The notes under the pieces were generated by a model. It saw only the letters and a program-made list of their open reading frames with translations. It did no database searches and was not told where the DNA came from. From Achatina immaculata (lineage: Eukaryota > Mollusca > Gastropoda > Stylommatophora > Achatinidae), in contig CM019716.1 of the NCBI GenBank assembly GCA_009760885.1, positions 11,354,438 to 11,418,437 of the forward strand: 64,000 nt of DNA. The letters run 5' to 3'. A program made the translations under genes and the position numbers. Position 1 is the first letter of the stretch; every line of letters begins with the position of its first letter. This document shows positions 35,787 through 47,621 of the stretch, piece by piece.

Positions 35787-36105
35787 TCATGTCAGTGTTT
35801 CGGTACAACGGCTGTCACTGTCATGTCATTGTTTCGATACAACGACTAACGCTGTCATGTCAGTGTTTTGGTACAACGGCTCTCACTGTGATGTCAGTGT
35901 TTTGGTACAACGGCTCTCACTGTGATGTCAGTGTTTCGGTACAACGGCTCTCACTGTGATGTCAGTGTTTCGGTACAACGGCTCTCACTGTGATGTCAGT
36001 GTTTCGGTACAACGGCTCTCACTGTGATGTCAGTGTTTCGATACAACGACTAACGCTGTCATGTCAGTGTTTTGGTACAACGGCTCTCACTGTGATGTCA
36101 GTGTT
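35787..36105. repeat. 34-bp minisatellite
   Basis: About nine copies of a 34-bp unit with gatgtcagtgtttcggtaca. Confidence 0.95.
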
Positions 36106-36265
36106 TCTTGCTCTTGTACTATGTTAAAGTGAGTCGACTTAACGGCTCTTGTACTATGTTAAAGTGAGTCGAATTAACGGCTCTTGTACTATGTTAAAGT
36201 GAGTCGACTTAACGGCTCTTGTACTATGTTAAAGTGAGTCGAATTAACGGCTCTTGTACTGTGCT
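36106..36265. repeat. 35-bp minisatellite
   Basis: About 4.5 copies of a 35-bp unit with tgttaaagtgagtcgactta. The last, diverged copy merges into the coding-like segment at 36,262-36,620. Confidence 0.94.
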
Positions 36266-36620
36266 AAAGACTGTGGTCTTGCTCGGGCTGCCATGAAGAC
36301 AGTGGTGTGGGTTGACCTGGCCAAAACTTTGTTTTCCAGCCTCTGGTGGCTGTACTTAAGCTCCTTCTCCACATCAGATCCAGACGGCTTTGGGACAGTT
36401 CCACAGAGACACTCCGACTCTGGGATGAGGAATCTGATGAGTGCTTCAACGATATCCATTCCCCGCCACCTACAGTCTACTGGCTCTGTTTTGTTTACAT
36501 CATTCTGATAGCCATTGTTGTAAAGACCCATAGGCTTGTCACGTCCTGGATTCATTGGTTTCACAACCAGACTTTCCTCATCCCCGCCAGAGATCTCCAT
36601 GTCCTCATCCGTCCACCAAC
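36262..36620 (-). CDS. Unassigned coding-like exon candidate
   Basis: The minus strand is open for about 120 codons after a plausible acceptor (atgtcag at 36,621 onward). Residues are varied and not repeat-derived (WWTDEDMEISGGDEES, RGMDIVEALIRFLIPES, SSTHTT-like and AARARPQSLAQ stretches). I do not recognise a family. The R/A/S-rich end would suit a mitochondrial targeting peptide. The segment lies 3.2 kb upstream of P450 exon A on the same strand, so a 5' exon of that gene is possible but unproven. No strong donor is visible at its left end, where the frame instead stops at 36,244. Confidence 0.33.
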
Positions 36621-36870
36621 CTGACATTACATTTGACAAAAAATAACAGTTTCAATCGATTGCTACAAGTTTCTGGGCTACAGAAGTAGGTCAGAGTTTT
36701 TAAGCAAACAGATCTATGTTCCCTGTCTTACAAAGGCTGTGTTACGATAAGTGTGTTCTTAACATAGTTGTTCCCAGGGGAGACACTAGTCAAAACAGCA
36801 TTTTTGACAATAACTCATGACAGGTTCACGAGAATCCCGTAAAACTTACTGAACACAAAACTCACTGACC

Positions 36871-37733
36871 ATGTTATTGAATGCCTATAAAAGATTAACG
36901 CTCCTCGAATCAATTCATTTGAAAATTCAACGCTCAAGTATGGCTCATCTCACTACAGAACAACGACTCATCATCATTGGACGTTTACAGACTGGACAGT
37001 CACAAAGTGTAGTGGCCAGACAATTTAATGTGGTTAGAAGCACAATTACTCACATTTGGAGACGATTTCAAGAAACTGGCTCAGTTGCAGACCAGCAGCC
37101 CAGTGGAAGACCCATAGTCACAACTCTTGCTGAAGACCACTTCATACGGCTGTGTCACCTCAGGAATCGATTTGCATCTGCATCCTCAACAGTCCAGTCA
37201 ATGACAGCAGCTCGTCAAACTTCAGATCAAACAGCCAGGAACCGGCTGCACGACGCTGGTCTTTAGGCTAGATGAGCCTACAGAGGTCCTGTTCTTACGG
37301 GCCGGCATCGCCAGAACCGACTGCAGTGGGCGAACCAGCATCGTCAACGGACCAGTGCGAATGATTGGAGAAGGGTTTGGTTTAGTGATGAATAATTCTT
37401 TCTGCTCCAGAGACACAACAGACGGAGAAGAGTTTATGGCAGAGTCCATGAGCGCTACGCCCAGAACTGCGTGGATGAGGTTCTTCCACATAATGGTGAG
37501 GGTGTACTGGTGTGGGAGACGATCAACTTCATGGAAAGAAGTGACCTGGTGCAAATTGAAGGACGCCTGAATGCCCAACGAGACGTTGCGCCAACCAATC
37601 TCCGACAGTTGTCTCTTATACTACGGGAAGAGTGGGCAGCCATTCCACAACAACAGATCCAACGGCTAATCGGATCCATGTCAAGGAGATGTCGTTCTCT
37701 GATACAAGCCAGAGGAGGCCATACACCTTACTG
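36871..37733 (+). pseudogene. Tc1/mariner-type transposase with catalytic-core deletion
   Basis: From about 36,940 the frame encodes AHLTTEQRLIIIGRLQTGQS and IWRRFQETGSVADQQPSGRP, the paired helix-turn-helix DNA-binding domains of Tc1-like enzymes. Stops at 37,264-37,275 interrupt the frame. VWFSDE (first catalytic Asp) lies near 37,376, followed by another stop. At about 37,575-37,590 the sequence jumps from INFMERSDLVQIEGRLNAQRD directly to APTNLRQLSLILREEWAAIP, so about 70-80 residues with the second and third acidic residues of the DDE triad are missing. It ends SRRCRSLIQARGGHTPY with a stop at 37,731. It cannot be active. Terminal inverted repeats were not identified. Confidence 0.85.
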
Positions 37734-38540
37734 AAACAGAGGCCTCAGTCGCAAAGAATAAAAGTCCAAACCAAATTTAATGAACATCACTTCATTGTTA
37801 AAGTCTTAAAGTTTCTTCATTCCAAGATTGAAACATTAATTCTGTAAAATAAAATTTTGATACAAGTTTGAAATTTGGTGTCCATTACGACTACAGAAGT
37901 GTTGTGTTTCTTCTTTTTTTAACATTGTATGTCTAGAGCAACGAGAAGAACGTAGCTGCTGCTGTTGTAAGAAAAAAAAAACAAAACTGCTCAAGTCTTG
38001 GAGGCTGTCTCCACAGGAGCCCGTGCACCCATCGCACCTTGTCCCAGGCACCCAGTGCAAGACAAATACCGCCCTGAAACTTGGCATGGTTTATCCCTCT
38101 GAAATATCTAACTGAAATCTAAAAATGATGCTCACCTGCAAGGTGGTCTATTCCTGGTCCCTTCTAGATGTCGCTGTTAGCGGTTTTCTTGTTCTGTTTT
38201 TTTGGAAACATTGTTTGGGATTTTGTGTTTGTTTGTGTAAGCGTTTATTTTTGTAGCTGCATTTTTTCTCCGGTCTATCAGCGATGGACGATTACACACT
38301 GCTACCAAGTGATAGAAAGAACTGAAAGAAGTAAATGATAGAAAGAACTGAACAACGATGGAGAATAAAATGAGGAAGAAATGGAAAACTCAATGCAGTT
38401 CTTTCGTTTCTCTCTAACTGACAGACTGACAGATAGACAGACCACGCAAGCAGACAGATAGACAGGCAGACAGACAGACTGGCAGGCAGACAGGCAGATC
38501 AGGTTTCACATCAATCACTAACATTGTTTTACATGGAATC
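37734..38540. other. Non-coding spacer right of the Tc1 relic
   Basis: No gene seen. A gacagaca/ggcaggca run lies at about 38,420-38,500. The first about 150 bp may be the 3' part of the Tc1 element. Confidence 0.5.
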
Positions 38541-38544
38541 CTCG

Positions 38545-38815
38545 ATTACGGGAGGAATGATTACTTGACCATCAGATTATGGGAGGAATGATTACTTAAC
38601 CATCAGATTATGGGAGGAATGATTACTTGACCATCAGATTACGGGAGAAATGATTACTTGACCATCAGATTACGGGAGGAATGATTACATGACCATCAGA
38701 CTATGGGAGGAATGATTACTTGACCATCAGATTATGGGAGCAATGATTACTTGACCATCAGATTACGGGAGGAATGATTACATGACCATCAGACTATGGG
38801 AGGAATGATTACATG
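38545..38815. repeat. 31-bp minisatellite
   Basis: About nine copies of a 31-bp unit with gggaggaatgattacttgac. Confidence 0.95.
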
Positions 38816-38952
38816 GGGCAATGAGCCACATCAACGAATCTAGTTTATACAATACCCAGACAGTGTACGACATCAGTAGGTCTAGTTTATATAATACTTC
38901 TGACAATGCGCCACATTATGAAGTCTAGTTTATATAATGATGTCTTATTCGC

Positions 38953-39070
38953 TTGACAGATCTTGACAATCAACGAAGTTTCACAACATAAAGACAGATC
39001 TTGACAATCAACGAAGCTTCACAACATAAAGACAGATCTTGACAATCAACGAAGTTTCACAACATAAAGA
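38953..39070. repeat. 38-bp triplicate
   Basis: Three copies of a 38-bp unit with gacagatcttgacaatcaac. Confidence 0.94.
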
Positions 39071-39244
39071 CAAAGAGTTCATGCCTTAGCATGTCACTAT
39101 ATTGTTTCTTATTTTATTTTATTTTCAACTCATGTGTGCAACAAAGTTTGACAAGATTGTTATCGGTTGATATTGTTTTGATGAGGGTGGATGATATTTT
39201 AAAACATCAAACTGGAGTTTTTGTTTTATATTCTTCCGCGTGCA

Positions 39245-39500
39245 TGTTTCAGCGATTTCTCTGCATAGCTTAGTGAATTCTTCACATATTTTAGGGAATT
39301 CTTCACATATTTTAGGGAATTCTTCACATATTTTAGGGAATTATTCACATATTTTAGTGAATTCTTCTTAACATATTTTAAGGATTTCTTCGCATATTTT
39401 AGGGATTTCTTCATACATTTTAGGGACTTCTTTATACATTTTAGGGATTTCTTCATATACTTTGGGGATTTCTTCATATATTTTGAGGATTTCTTCACAA
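39245..39500. repeat. 21-bp minisatellite
   Basis: About 12 copies around cacatattttagggaattct, becoming more diverged to the right. Confidence 0.94.
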
Positions 39501-39714
39501 ACTTTGTTTATTTATTCTCCTTATAACTGGAGAGAAGGTGAGCACGAACACACTCTTTCTCCTGCACAACTGCACAACTAGAGCAGAAAAACGCATGCAC
39601 TGAACATAATCCTTAACATTTGAACATCGCTTTTTTGTTTTATCGCCAGACATATTTGATTATGTGGTTTGTGTGCGGTGTACGAAGAATGTTAAAATAA
39701 CCACGGACAGCTAA

Positions 39715-39965
39715 AATAACAAATGAAGAATGTCTAAGGAAAGCCAGTGAGAAACAAACCTTAATAAATACACTCAGGAAGAGATATCCTAGCTTCGCCG
39801 GCCATATAATGAGTAGAGGAGGGATAGAAAATATCGCGACAACAGGGAAAATTGGAGGCAGGAAAGAGAGAGGTAGACCAAGAGAGAAAATATTAAATGG
39901 CTTGACAAAGTGGCATAGGAGAAGCACAACAATAGAACTGATGGATAACATGAAAGGTCGGAACT
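39715..39965 (+). mobile_element. LINE C-terminal fragment, plus strand
   Basis: The frame reads SFAGHIMSRGGIENIATTGK then GGRKERGRPREKILNGL and TKWHRRSTTIELM, the GHI..RGRPREK region after LINE RTs. It meets an opposite-strand RT fragment at its right end. Confidence 0.78.
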
Positions 39966-39974
39966 GCTACAGTC

Positions 39975-40290
39975 CTTCTAAGCTGTTTGACAGAAGGACA
40001 GTATCATCGGCGTGTCTCATTTCTGGAATCCGGTGGACCCCGATTTTAAAGAAGTCAAATTTACCTGTTTCCTATATCTCTTTTGTTTTGTTTTACCCTC
40101 TGGTTCTCTAGTGAGTGTTTGTCTACATGTTAAACAGACAGGGAGAAAGGATACAGCCCTGTCTTACTCTCTTTTGTACGTCAGACCAACCCCATGTTCC
40201 GCCATCCACCCTCGCTGCTGCTTGCTGATCCTGGTACAGTTTGGCGATGAGCTGTACCACGTGACTGGGAAAACCTATTTTTTCATAATA
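39975..40290 (-). mobile_element. LINE RT fragment, minus strand
   Basis: The minus strand encodes VVQLIAKLYQDQQAARVDGG, RVRQGCILSPCLFNM (RT motif B), then after breaks VHRIPEMRHADDTVLLSNS (motif C, with HADD in place of the usual YADD). It is convergent with the plus-strand C-terminal fragment. Confidence 0.78.
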
Positions 40291-40294
40291 GACC

Positions 40295-40433
40295 AGAATT
40301 GTTACCGCGCTTATAAGTCATACAAATAAGACACTGCTAGGAATTGTTACCGCGCTTATAAGTCATACAAATAAGACACTGCTAGGAATTGTTACCGCGC
40401 TTATAAGTCATACAAATAAGACACTGCTAGGAA
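40295..40433. repeat. 45-bp triplicate
   Basis: Three nearly identical 45-bp copies with gaattgttaccgcgcttata. Confidence 0.95.
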
Positions 40434-40539
40434 TCACATTGAAAAGGATGGAGAAAAAAAATAGAACAAGAAACACGTGAAGTACAGGCGAGTTTCAGTC
40501 CAGCCATAGCCAGTCACATACTAAACATAGGGAACATCA

Positions 40540-40672
40540 GAGACAAGTATAGACATATCCGCTTTAATCAGCATAACAGGTATAGACATATCCGCTTTAA
40601 TCAGCATAACAGGTATAGACATATCCGCTTTAATCAGCATAACAGGTATAGACATATCCGCTTTAATCAGCA
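40540..40672. repeat. 33-bp minisatellite
   Basis: Four copies of a 33-bp unit with gtatagacatatccgcttta. Confidence 0.95.
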
Positions 40673-40984
40673 AAACATTTGCCCAACCCTTAAACAAAAT
40701 ACCAACTCGTTGTTCGCTGTTAGAAGATTGCAAGATGAATAATGTTCTTAGTTTAACCATAACGCCATGCACGGGCCAGACATTCATCATCATGTTATCA
40801 TGAACTTACACGCCCAGAACAAGACGAAAGCTTCACATCCGGGCACGTGAAACATTTTGGAAATATTATCTCTTTCTCCTACTTCTTCTTCTTCTCTCAA
40901 GCGATCTCTGAAGATTTCCTGGTGTAAGTCTTGCAGCACTGAGGCTTGCTATACAATAAAGGCTTCTGGGAAATTAAGTCATAT

Positions 40985-41210
40985 GTGTGTCTGACTGTGT
41001 GTCTGACTGTGTGTCTGACTGTGTGTCTAACTGTGTGTCTGACTGTGTGTCTAACTGTGTGTCTGACTGTGTGTCTGACTGTGTGTCTGACTGTGTGTCT
41101 AACTGTGTGTCTAACTGTGTGTCTATGTGTCTGACTGTATGTCTAACTGTGTGTCTATGTGTCTAACTGTGTGTCTGACTGTGTGTCTAACTGTGTGTCT
41201 AACTGTGTAG
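40985..41210. repeat. 12-bp minisatellite
   Basis: About 18 copies of tgtgtctgactg/tgtgtctaactg. Confidence 0.95.
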
Positions 41211-41274
41211 CTTTCTATCATGATTTTCTCTTTTACAAACCGTCTCTTTTAGGTTTTTCTCTGTCATAGCTTAC

Positions 41275-41740
41275 TTCATAGCTGTCCCTGGCTCTCTCAA
41301 GACCTACCTCTCCTGTAGCTTCTCCTCCACTTGTCTCTGTCATGGCTTACTTCTCTACAAGCTGTCCCTGGTTTTCTCAAGTCCTACCTCTCCTGTAGCT
41401 TCTCCTCCACTTTTCTCTGTCATGGCTTACTTCTCTACAAGCTGTCCCTGGTTAGAACAGTGCTCTCTCAAGACCTACCTCTCCTGTAGCTTCTCCTCCA
41501 CTTTTCTCTGTCATGGCTTACTTCTCTACAAGCTGTCCCTGGTTAGAACAGTGCTCTCTCAAGACCTACCTCTCCTGTAGCTTCTCCTCCACTTTTCTCT
41601 GTCATGGCTTACTTCTCTACAAGCTGTCCCTGGTTAGAACAGTGCTCTCTCAAGACCTACCTCTCCTGTAGCTTCTCCTCCACTTTTCTCTGTCATGGCT
41701 TACTTCTCTACAAGCTGTCCCTGGTTCTCTCAAGACCTAC
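41275..41740. repeat. 91/77-bp tandem repeat
   Basis: About five copies containing acctacctctcctgtagctt. Three carry an extra ttagaacagtg-type insertion (91 bp) and others lack it (about 77 bp). Confidence 0.94.
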
Positions 41741-42089
41741 CTCCCTTATATCATATCCTCTTCTCATTTCTCACAGCACTAGTTACCTGCACATCAATCC
41801 CACACCTTTGTTGTTGTTACTTTCAAAGACAAACTAGCTGTCTTCATGCACCTGTTCGCCGGTCAGCCACAAGCATATTACATTACGGGCAATATTGATC
41901 CAATCTAGGCAAGGCAAGGAATGAAATAATTGCCAGAAAAATAAAACTTTCAAATGTACTCAACATTTTTTTTTTTCTTGTTGAAAATCCCATAACATGA
42001 AAACGGCTGATAGCTATACGTTTATTTTAATATACGTTTATTTTAATATGTGAAAATTGATCAAATTATCAAATGTTGTTGAGGCACTA

Positions 42090-42090
<1 letters not shown>

Positions 42091-42126
<36 letters not shown>
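42091..42126. repeat. (CA)n microsatellite
   Basis: About 18 CA units. Confidence 0.95.
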
Positions 42127-42127
<1 letters not shown>

Positions 42128-42259
42128 TTGAAAGGTCTAAAGTTTGTCCAGGACATCGTTTATTAGATCTTTTGTCTTTAATCTGACTTCTCAAGCTCCA
42201 AAAGCCAGGAGTAATCTGATCTTCTTCTTCAAAGGGCTTTTCTTGGCTTTCTCTTGGCG

Positions 42260-42960
42260 CCAGTTATTTGTCTATATCTGACATGAAACTTGCTGTTTGT
42301 CTACATCTGACATGAAACTTGCTGTTTGTCTACATCTCACATGAAACTTGCTGTTTGTCTACATCTGACATGAAACTTGCTGTTTGTCTATATCTGACAT
42401 GAAACTTGCTGTTTATCTATATCTGATATGAAACTTGTTGTTTGTCTACGTCTGACATGAAACTTGCTGTTTGTCTACATCTGACATGAAACTTGCTGTT
42501 TGTCTACATCTGACATGAAACTTGCTGTTTGTCTACATCTGACATGAAACTTGCTGTTTGTCTACATCTGACAAGAAAATTGCTGTTTGTCTACATCTGA
42601 CATGAAACTTGCTGTTTGTCTATATCTGACATGAAACGTGTTGTTTATCTAGATCTGACATGAAACTTGCTGTTTGTCTATATCTGACATGAAACGTGTT
42701 GTTTATCTAGATCTGACATGAAATTTGCTGTTTATCTAGATCTGAAATGAAATTTGCTGTTTATCTAGATCTGACATGAAACTTGCTGTTTATCTAGATC
42801 TGACATGAAATTTGCTGTTTATCTAGATCTAACATGAAATTTGCTGTTTATCTAGATCTGACATGAAATTTGCTGTTTATCTAGATCTAACATGAAATTT
42901 GCTGTTTATCTAGATCTGACATGAAATTTGCTGTTTATCTAGATCTAACATGAAACCTGT
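42260..42960. repeat. 29-bp minisatellite with zoned variants
   Basis: About 24 copies of a 29-bp unit with gacatgaaacttgctgttt. The left half uses gtctacatc and the right half atctagatc, which introduces AGATCT-like palindromes. Confidence 0.95.
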
Positions 42961-43850
42961 TGGGTTGAGCTGATTTATAACTGATGGCATATATGTAATT
43001 TTCCACTGTGTGCAGTTACTTGATGACGGAAAATATGCACTTCTTTGATCGTCCAAAATGTGCCCTGTTTTGATTGTCCATTATGTGCACATTTCAAATA
43101 GATCATTATCTGCTTCTTCATCTCCGATAACTAGATTGTCTGGGTGTTACAAAAGAACTTCTCTGTACCATTCAGTGTTTCAAATGAGGGCATAATGTTC
43201 CAGTAATTACGGGATAAATAAGTGCATCTAGTGAACAAACATATAAGTGCACATAATAGAAGAAGAAGAAGAAGAAAGTTTTTAAAGAGAGAAAGAAAAG
43301 AGGAATAAAGAATGTGAGAGCCCACATTCTTAATACATGCATACAAAGAACACTGCAAGAACACCAAGATCATGAAAACTCAGTTTTTACTGCGCAACCC
43401 CTGCGCTCTCCTCGTACACTTGTTCTACAGCATGGATGTGGATGTGGATGTGGAAGCGCCAGGGTGACATGATACTAAAGTTCGTAAACATTTGCCTCCC
43501 TGGTGCTTACATATGTTCAAGATAAAAAAGTATCAAAGGCTAAGGTATGATATAGATATTAATATCTCAAGTTAAGATACACTGCAGATACAGCTATCTA
43601 AGGTTACCACTGGATCCAGATATAAGAATCTAGGATTTCATAATGAACAAAATGCCAGGTTTTGGAGTCTGGGTTAAAATTTACAAGTATTAACACATTT
43701 CTCTCGTAACTAGCGGAAAATATCAGTAAGAAAGAAGACTCTCTTAGAAGACATACTGGGAGAATAAAGCAAAGAGAAGTCTCTCACAGAAAAGGAGAAG
43801 ACAACATTCAGTAGATAATTAACAGAAATCTAGAAATAAAGAGAAGATAA
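42961..43850. other. Non-coding spacer
   Basis: No gene seen. A gaagaa run lies near 43,259-43,276 and a gatgtg run near 43,433-43,452. Confidence 0.5.
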
Positions 43851-43854
43851 TGGT

Positions 43855-43893
43855 AGACAGACAGTCAGACAGACATTTAGACAGACAGACATT

Positions 43894-43946
<53 letters not shown>
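43855..43946. repeat. GACA then (GATA)n microsatellite, LINE tail side
   Basis: gacagaca-type repeats change to about 13 perfect gata units that abut the 3' end of a minus-strand LINE copy. Confidence 0.93.
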
Positions 43947-43947
<1 letters not shown>

Positions 43948-44338
43948 TTTCCAAAGGGTTAAGAATTGGGCACGCAGGCCCGTCTGACATTCTGCCCTTT
44001 ATCACACAGCTTTCACTCTGTTCCAGACATTCCACAAATATGCTGCTCATATAACAAACACAATTAACCAAAAAAGTATCTACATACACATATAAATGAC
44101 TACCTACATAAACATATAAATGACTACCTAAATAAACATATAAACGACTATCTACCACACAAAAATTTCATTACTATTCAGAATAATGAGCTCGGTGTCT
44201 GTAAGAGCAGTCTAAAATAACTGTTTAAGTTTTACGATTCATGGAGGCATGTAGTCGACATCAAATAGATATTGGAAAAGTTTGTAGTTGTAGGAAGGAG
44301 TATAGTTCATATTCTTTATACAGGATGGAAGGGTATTC
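43947..44338 (-). mobile_element. LINE family B, 3' end and UTR
   Basis: Read on the minus strand, this matches 58,219-58,613: the end of the coding region (YLFDVDYMPP-like with stop), a related 3' UTR, and a shared terminal block including cagacgggcctgcgtgccca. It is 5'-truncated and lies between GACA-type repeats on both sides. Its 3' tail is TATC rather than the ATCA seen in the other copy. Confidence 0.88.
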
Positions 44339-44378
<40 letters not shown>

Positions 44379-44380
44379 TG
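44338..44380. repeat. (GACA)n microsatellite
   Basis: About ten perfect gaca units directly at the 5' junction of the LINE fragment. Confidence 0.95.
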
Positions 44381-44715
44381 GACTGTAGACAGACTTCAGT
44401 TTGCCAAGTATGTATTCTGCAACATAAACTACTAAAAAGTGATTATAATGTTCAAGGGGCGGGGGGGGGGGGCATTGTAAATCTGGAATATAAAGTTTTC
44501 CTGAAATAAAACAAAACATTGTAAGGCAGAAAAGTAATTAGTAGTTGAAATTAAAACTGATTCCCGTATAAATTTCGTCAGCCTGACCCTGACCTTGTTT
44601 ATAAAGATAAGTTTGTAGGTCAAGGAAAGTTTTCAGTTTTAAAACCATTAAGCAATTAATTGGATGCAAATAGGTTACGTGACGGCGCGAAGAAGAGAAA
44701 CCCACGAAACAAATG

Positions 44716-44732
44716 TAGTAGTAATAATAGTA

Positions 44733-44768
<36 letters not shown>

Positions 44769-44846
44769 AGTAGTAGTAGTAGTAGTAGTAGTAAGTAGTA
44801 GTAGTAGTAGTTGTAGTAGTAGTAGTAGAAGTAGTAGTAGAGTAGA

Positions 44847-44879
<33 letters not shown>

Positions 44880-45323
44880 AGTAGATTGTAGTAGTAGTAG
44901 TAGTAGTAGTAGTAGTACTAATAGTAGAGTAGATTGTAGTAGTATTAGTAGTAGTAGAGTAGATTGTAGTAGTCGTAATAGTAGTAGAGTAGATTGTAGT
45001 AGTAGTAGTAGTAGAGTAGATTGTAGTAGTAGTAGTAGCAGTAGTAGTAGAGTAGATTGTAGTAGTAGTAGTAGTAGTAGTAGCAGAGTAGGTGGTAGTA
45101 GTAGTAGTAGAGTAGATAGTAGTAGTAGTAATAGTAGAGTAGGTAGTAGTAGTAGTAGTAAAGTAGGTAGTAGTAGTAATAGTAGAGTAGGTGGTTGTAG
45201 TAGTAGTAGTAGTAGTAGTAGTAGAGTAGGTGGTTGTAGTAGTAGTAGTAGTAGTAAAGTAGGTAGTAGTAGTAATAGTAGAGTAGATGGTTGTAGTAGT
45301 AGTAGTAGTAGTAGAGTAGGTAA

Positions 45324-45359
<36 letters not shown>

Positions 45360-45718
45360 AGTAATAGTTTTAGTAGTAGTAGTAGAGTAGTAGTAGTAGT
45401 GGTAGTAGTAGTAGTAGTAGCAGTAGTAGTAGTAGTGGTAGTAGTAGTATTAGTAGAGTAGCAGTAGTAGAAGTAGTACGGTAGTAGTAGAGTAGTAGTA
45501 GTAGTAGTAGTAGTAGTAGAAGTAGTAGAGTAGGTAGTAATAGTAGTAGAGTAGTAGTAGTAGTAGGTAGTAGTAGTAGTAGTAGTGGTAGTGGTAGTAG
45601 TAGTAGAGTAGGTAGTAATAGTAGTAGAGTAGTAGTAGTAGTAGGTAGTAGTAGTAGTGGTAGTGGTAGTAGTAGTAGAGTAGTAGTAGTAGTAGTAGTT
45701 TTAGTAGTAGTAGTAGTA

Positions 45719-45753
<35 letters not shown>

Positions 45754-45883
45754 TAGTGGTAGTAGTAGTAGAGTAGGTAGTAATAGTAGTAGAGTAGTAG
45801 TAGTAGTAGGTAGTAGTAGTAGTGGTAGTGGTAGTAGTAGTAGAGTAGTAGTAGTAGTAGTAGTAGTTTTAGTAGTAGTAATA

Positions 45884-45934
<51 letters not shown>

Positions 45935-46325
45935 TGGTAGTAGTAGTAGAGTAGTAGTAGTAGTAGTAGTTTTAGTAGTAGTAATAGAGTAGTAGTAGTA
46001 AACTAATAGTAGTAGTAGTAGTAGATTAGTAGTAGTAATAGTAGCGGTAGTAGTAGTACAGTCATAGTAGAAGTAGAAGTAGTAGTAGTAGTATTAGTGG
46101 TAGTAGTAGTATTAGTAGAAGTAATAGTAGTTGTAGTAGTAGTAGGGTAGTAGTAGTACAGTCATAGTAGAAGTAGAAGTAGTAGTAGTAGTATTAGTGG
46201 TAGTAGTAGTATTAGTAGAAGTAATAGTAGTTGTAGTAGTGGAGTAATAGAGTAATAGTAGAGTAGTAACAGTAGTCGTAGAGCAGTAGTAGTGGTAGAG
46301 TAATATTATAGTAGTAGTAGTAGTA
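44716..46325. repeat. 1.6-kb (GTA)n trinucleotide array
   Basis: Hundreds of tag/gta units with recurring interruptions such as agagtagattg, agagtaggtag and gtggtagtgg. A block of about 100 bp is repeated several times between 45,530 and 46,000, and another near 46,060 and 46,150. Confidence 0.96.
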
Positions 46326-46330
46326 GTTAT

Positions 46331-47083
46331 CAAGCAGTCACAAAGATATGCAACATCCAATAAACAAGTTAACTCAGAATGCAAACAACATAGGACTAAA
46401 GATCAACGTAGGAAAGACAAAGTTAATGAAGCAAAATGTGAACAACAGAAATGTACTCAGAGTAGATAACAAGTTAGTGGAGGAGGTCAACGAATTTGTA
46501 TACCTTGGCAGCAGAGTAGTAGAAAATGGAGACGGCACAGAGGACATCAACAGCAGACTTACTAGAGCAAACCAGGCTTTTGCAATGCTGCAGAATATAT
46601 GGAAATAAAAAAAACTAAGCATAAATATGAAAATCAGGATATTTAAGAGTAAAGTTCTAAGTGTACTACTCTATGGAAGTGAATGTTGGAAAATCACCAA
46701 AACCATAGAAAACAAGTTGAATTCTTTCCAGACTAAATGTTTACGAAGAATTAGAAAAATATTTTGGCCAAACACCATAAGAAATAACATCTTATTGGCA
46801 GAAATGCAGATGAAGCCACTGACAACAATTATTGAGGAAAGACGCTGGCGATAGTTGGGACATGTACTCCGAATGATGACAACTCACTACCAAAAATAGC
46901 ACTAAGATGGACACCACAGGGGAGCAGAAGTAAGGGTAGACCAAAAGAGACATGGAGAAGAACAACAGAAAGGATGTTGAGCAATAGAGGGCTCACCTGG
47001 GCAAGAGCAGAAAAAAAGGCAAAGGACAGGGATTTGTGGAAAACCCTCGCGGAAGCCCCATGTGCCCTGGGCACTTAAGGTTC
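46331..47083 (+). mobile_element. LINE RT C-terminal fragment inside the (GTA)n array
   Basis: The frame 46,348-46,608 encodes IGLKINVGKTKLM and EFVYLGSRVVENGD. The next (46,627-46,854) has VLSVLLYGSECWKITK and ERRWR, then an in-frame TAG followed by LGHVLRM. After a frameshift the C-terminus reads GRPKETWRRTTERML and ends EAPCALGT with TAA at 47,076-47,078. Both flanks are (GTA)n, so the element and the array are nested. Confidence 0.87.
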
Positions 47084-47094
47084 AGAGAGAGAGA

Positions 47095-47600
47095 GAGAGT
47101 AGTAGTAGTAGTAGTAGAGTAATAGTATAGTAGTAGTACTATAATAGTGTTAGTAGTAGTAGTATTAGAGTAGTAGTAGCAGAGTAGTAGTTGTAGTAGT
47201 AGCAGAATTAGCTTTAGTAGTAGTAACAAATCTAGTGGTGGTAGAACCAATGGTAGTAAAAGTTATAGTACTGATAGAACAGTAGTAGTTATAGTAGTGG
47301 TGGTTGTAGCTGTAGCAGTAGTTGTAACTTAAAAACAGTATTAGTAGTTGTAATAGGAGCTGAAATAATGATATTAGTAGTAGTTGTTATAATAGTCATA
47401 TTAGTAGTAGTAGACGTTATAAAAGTAATATTAGTAGTAGTAACTACTGTAATAGTGATATTAGTAGCAGTTATTATATTGGTGGTATTACTAGTAGTAA
47501 TAGTAGCTGTAATCGTGGTAGTTGTAGTTGTAATAGTAGTAGTGGCAGTGATAGTAGTAGTGGCAGTAGTAGTAGTAGTGGTAGTAATAGTAGTAGATTA
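47095..47600. repeat. (GTA)n array, right part
   Basis: Degenerate gta/tag repeats resume after the LINE and a short gaga run. Confidence 0.93.
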
Positions 47601-47621
47601 ATGGTGATAGAAGTAGTAGTG

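Noticed and set aside
39715..40290. Twin-priming (5' inversion) of a single LINE
   Set aside because: The order of fragments is opposite to that expected: the inverted RT part lies after, not before, the 3' part.
44716..46325. Telomeric or centromeric satellite
   Set aside because: No TTAGGG-type telomere repeat, and the GTA array is local and interrupted.
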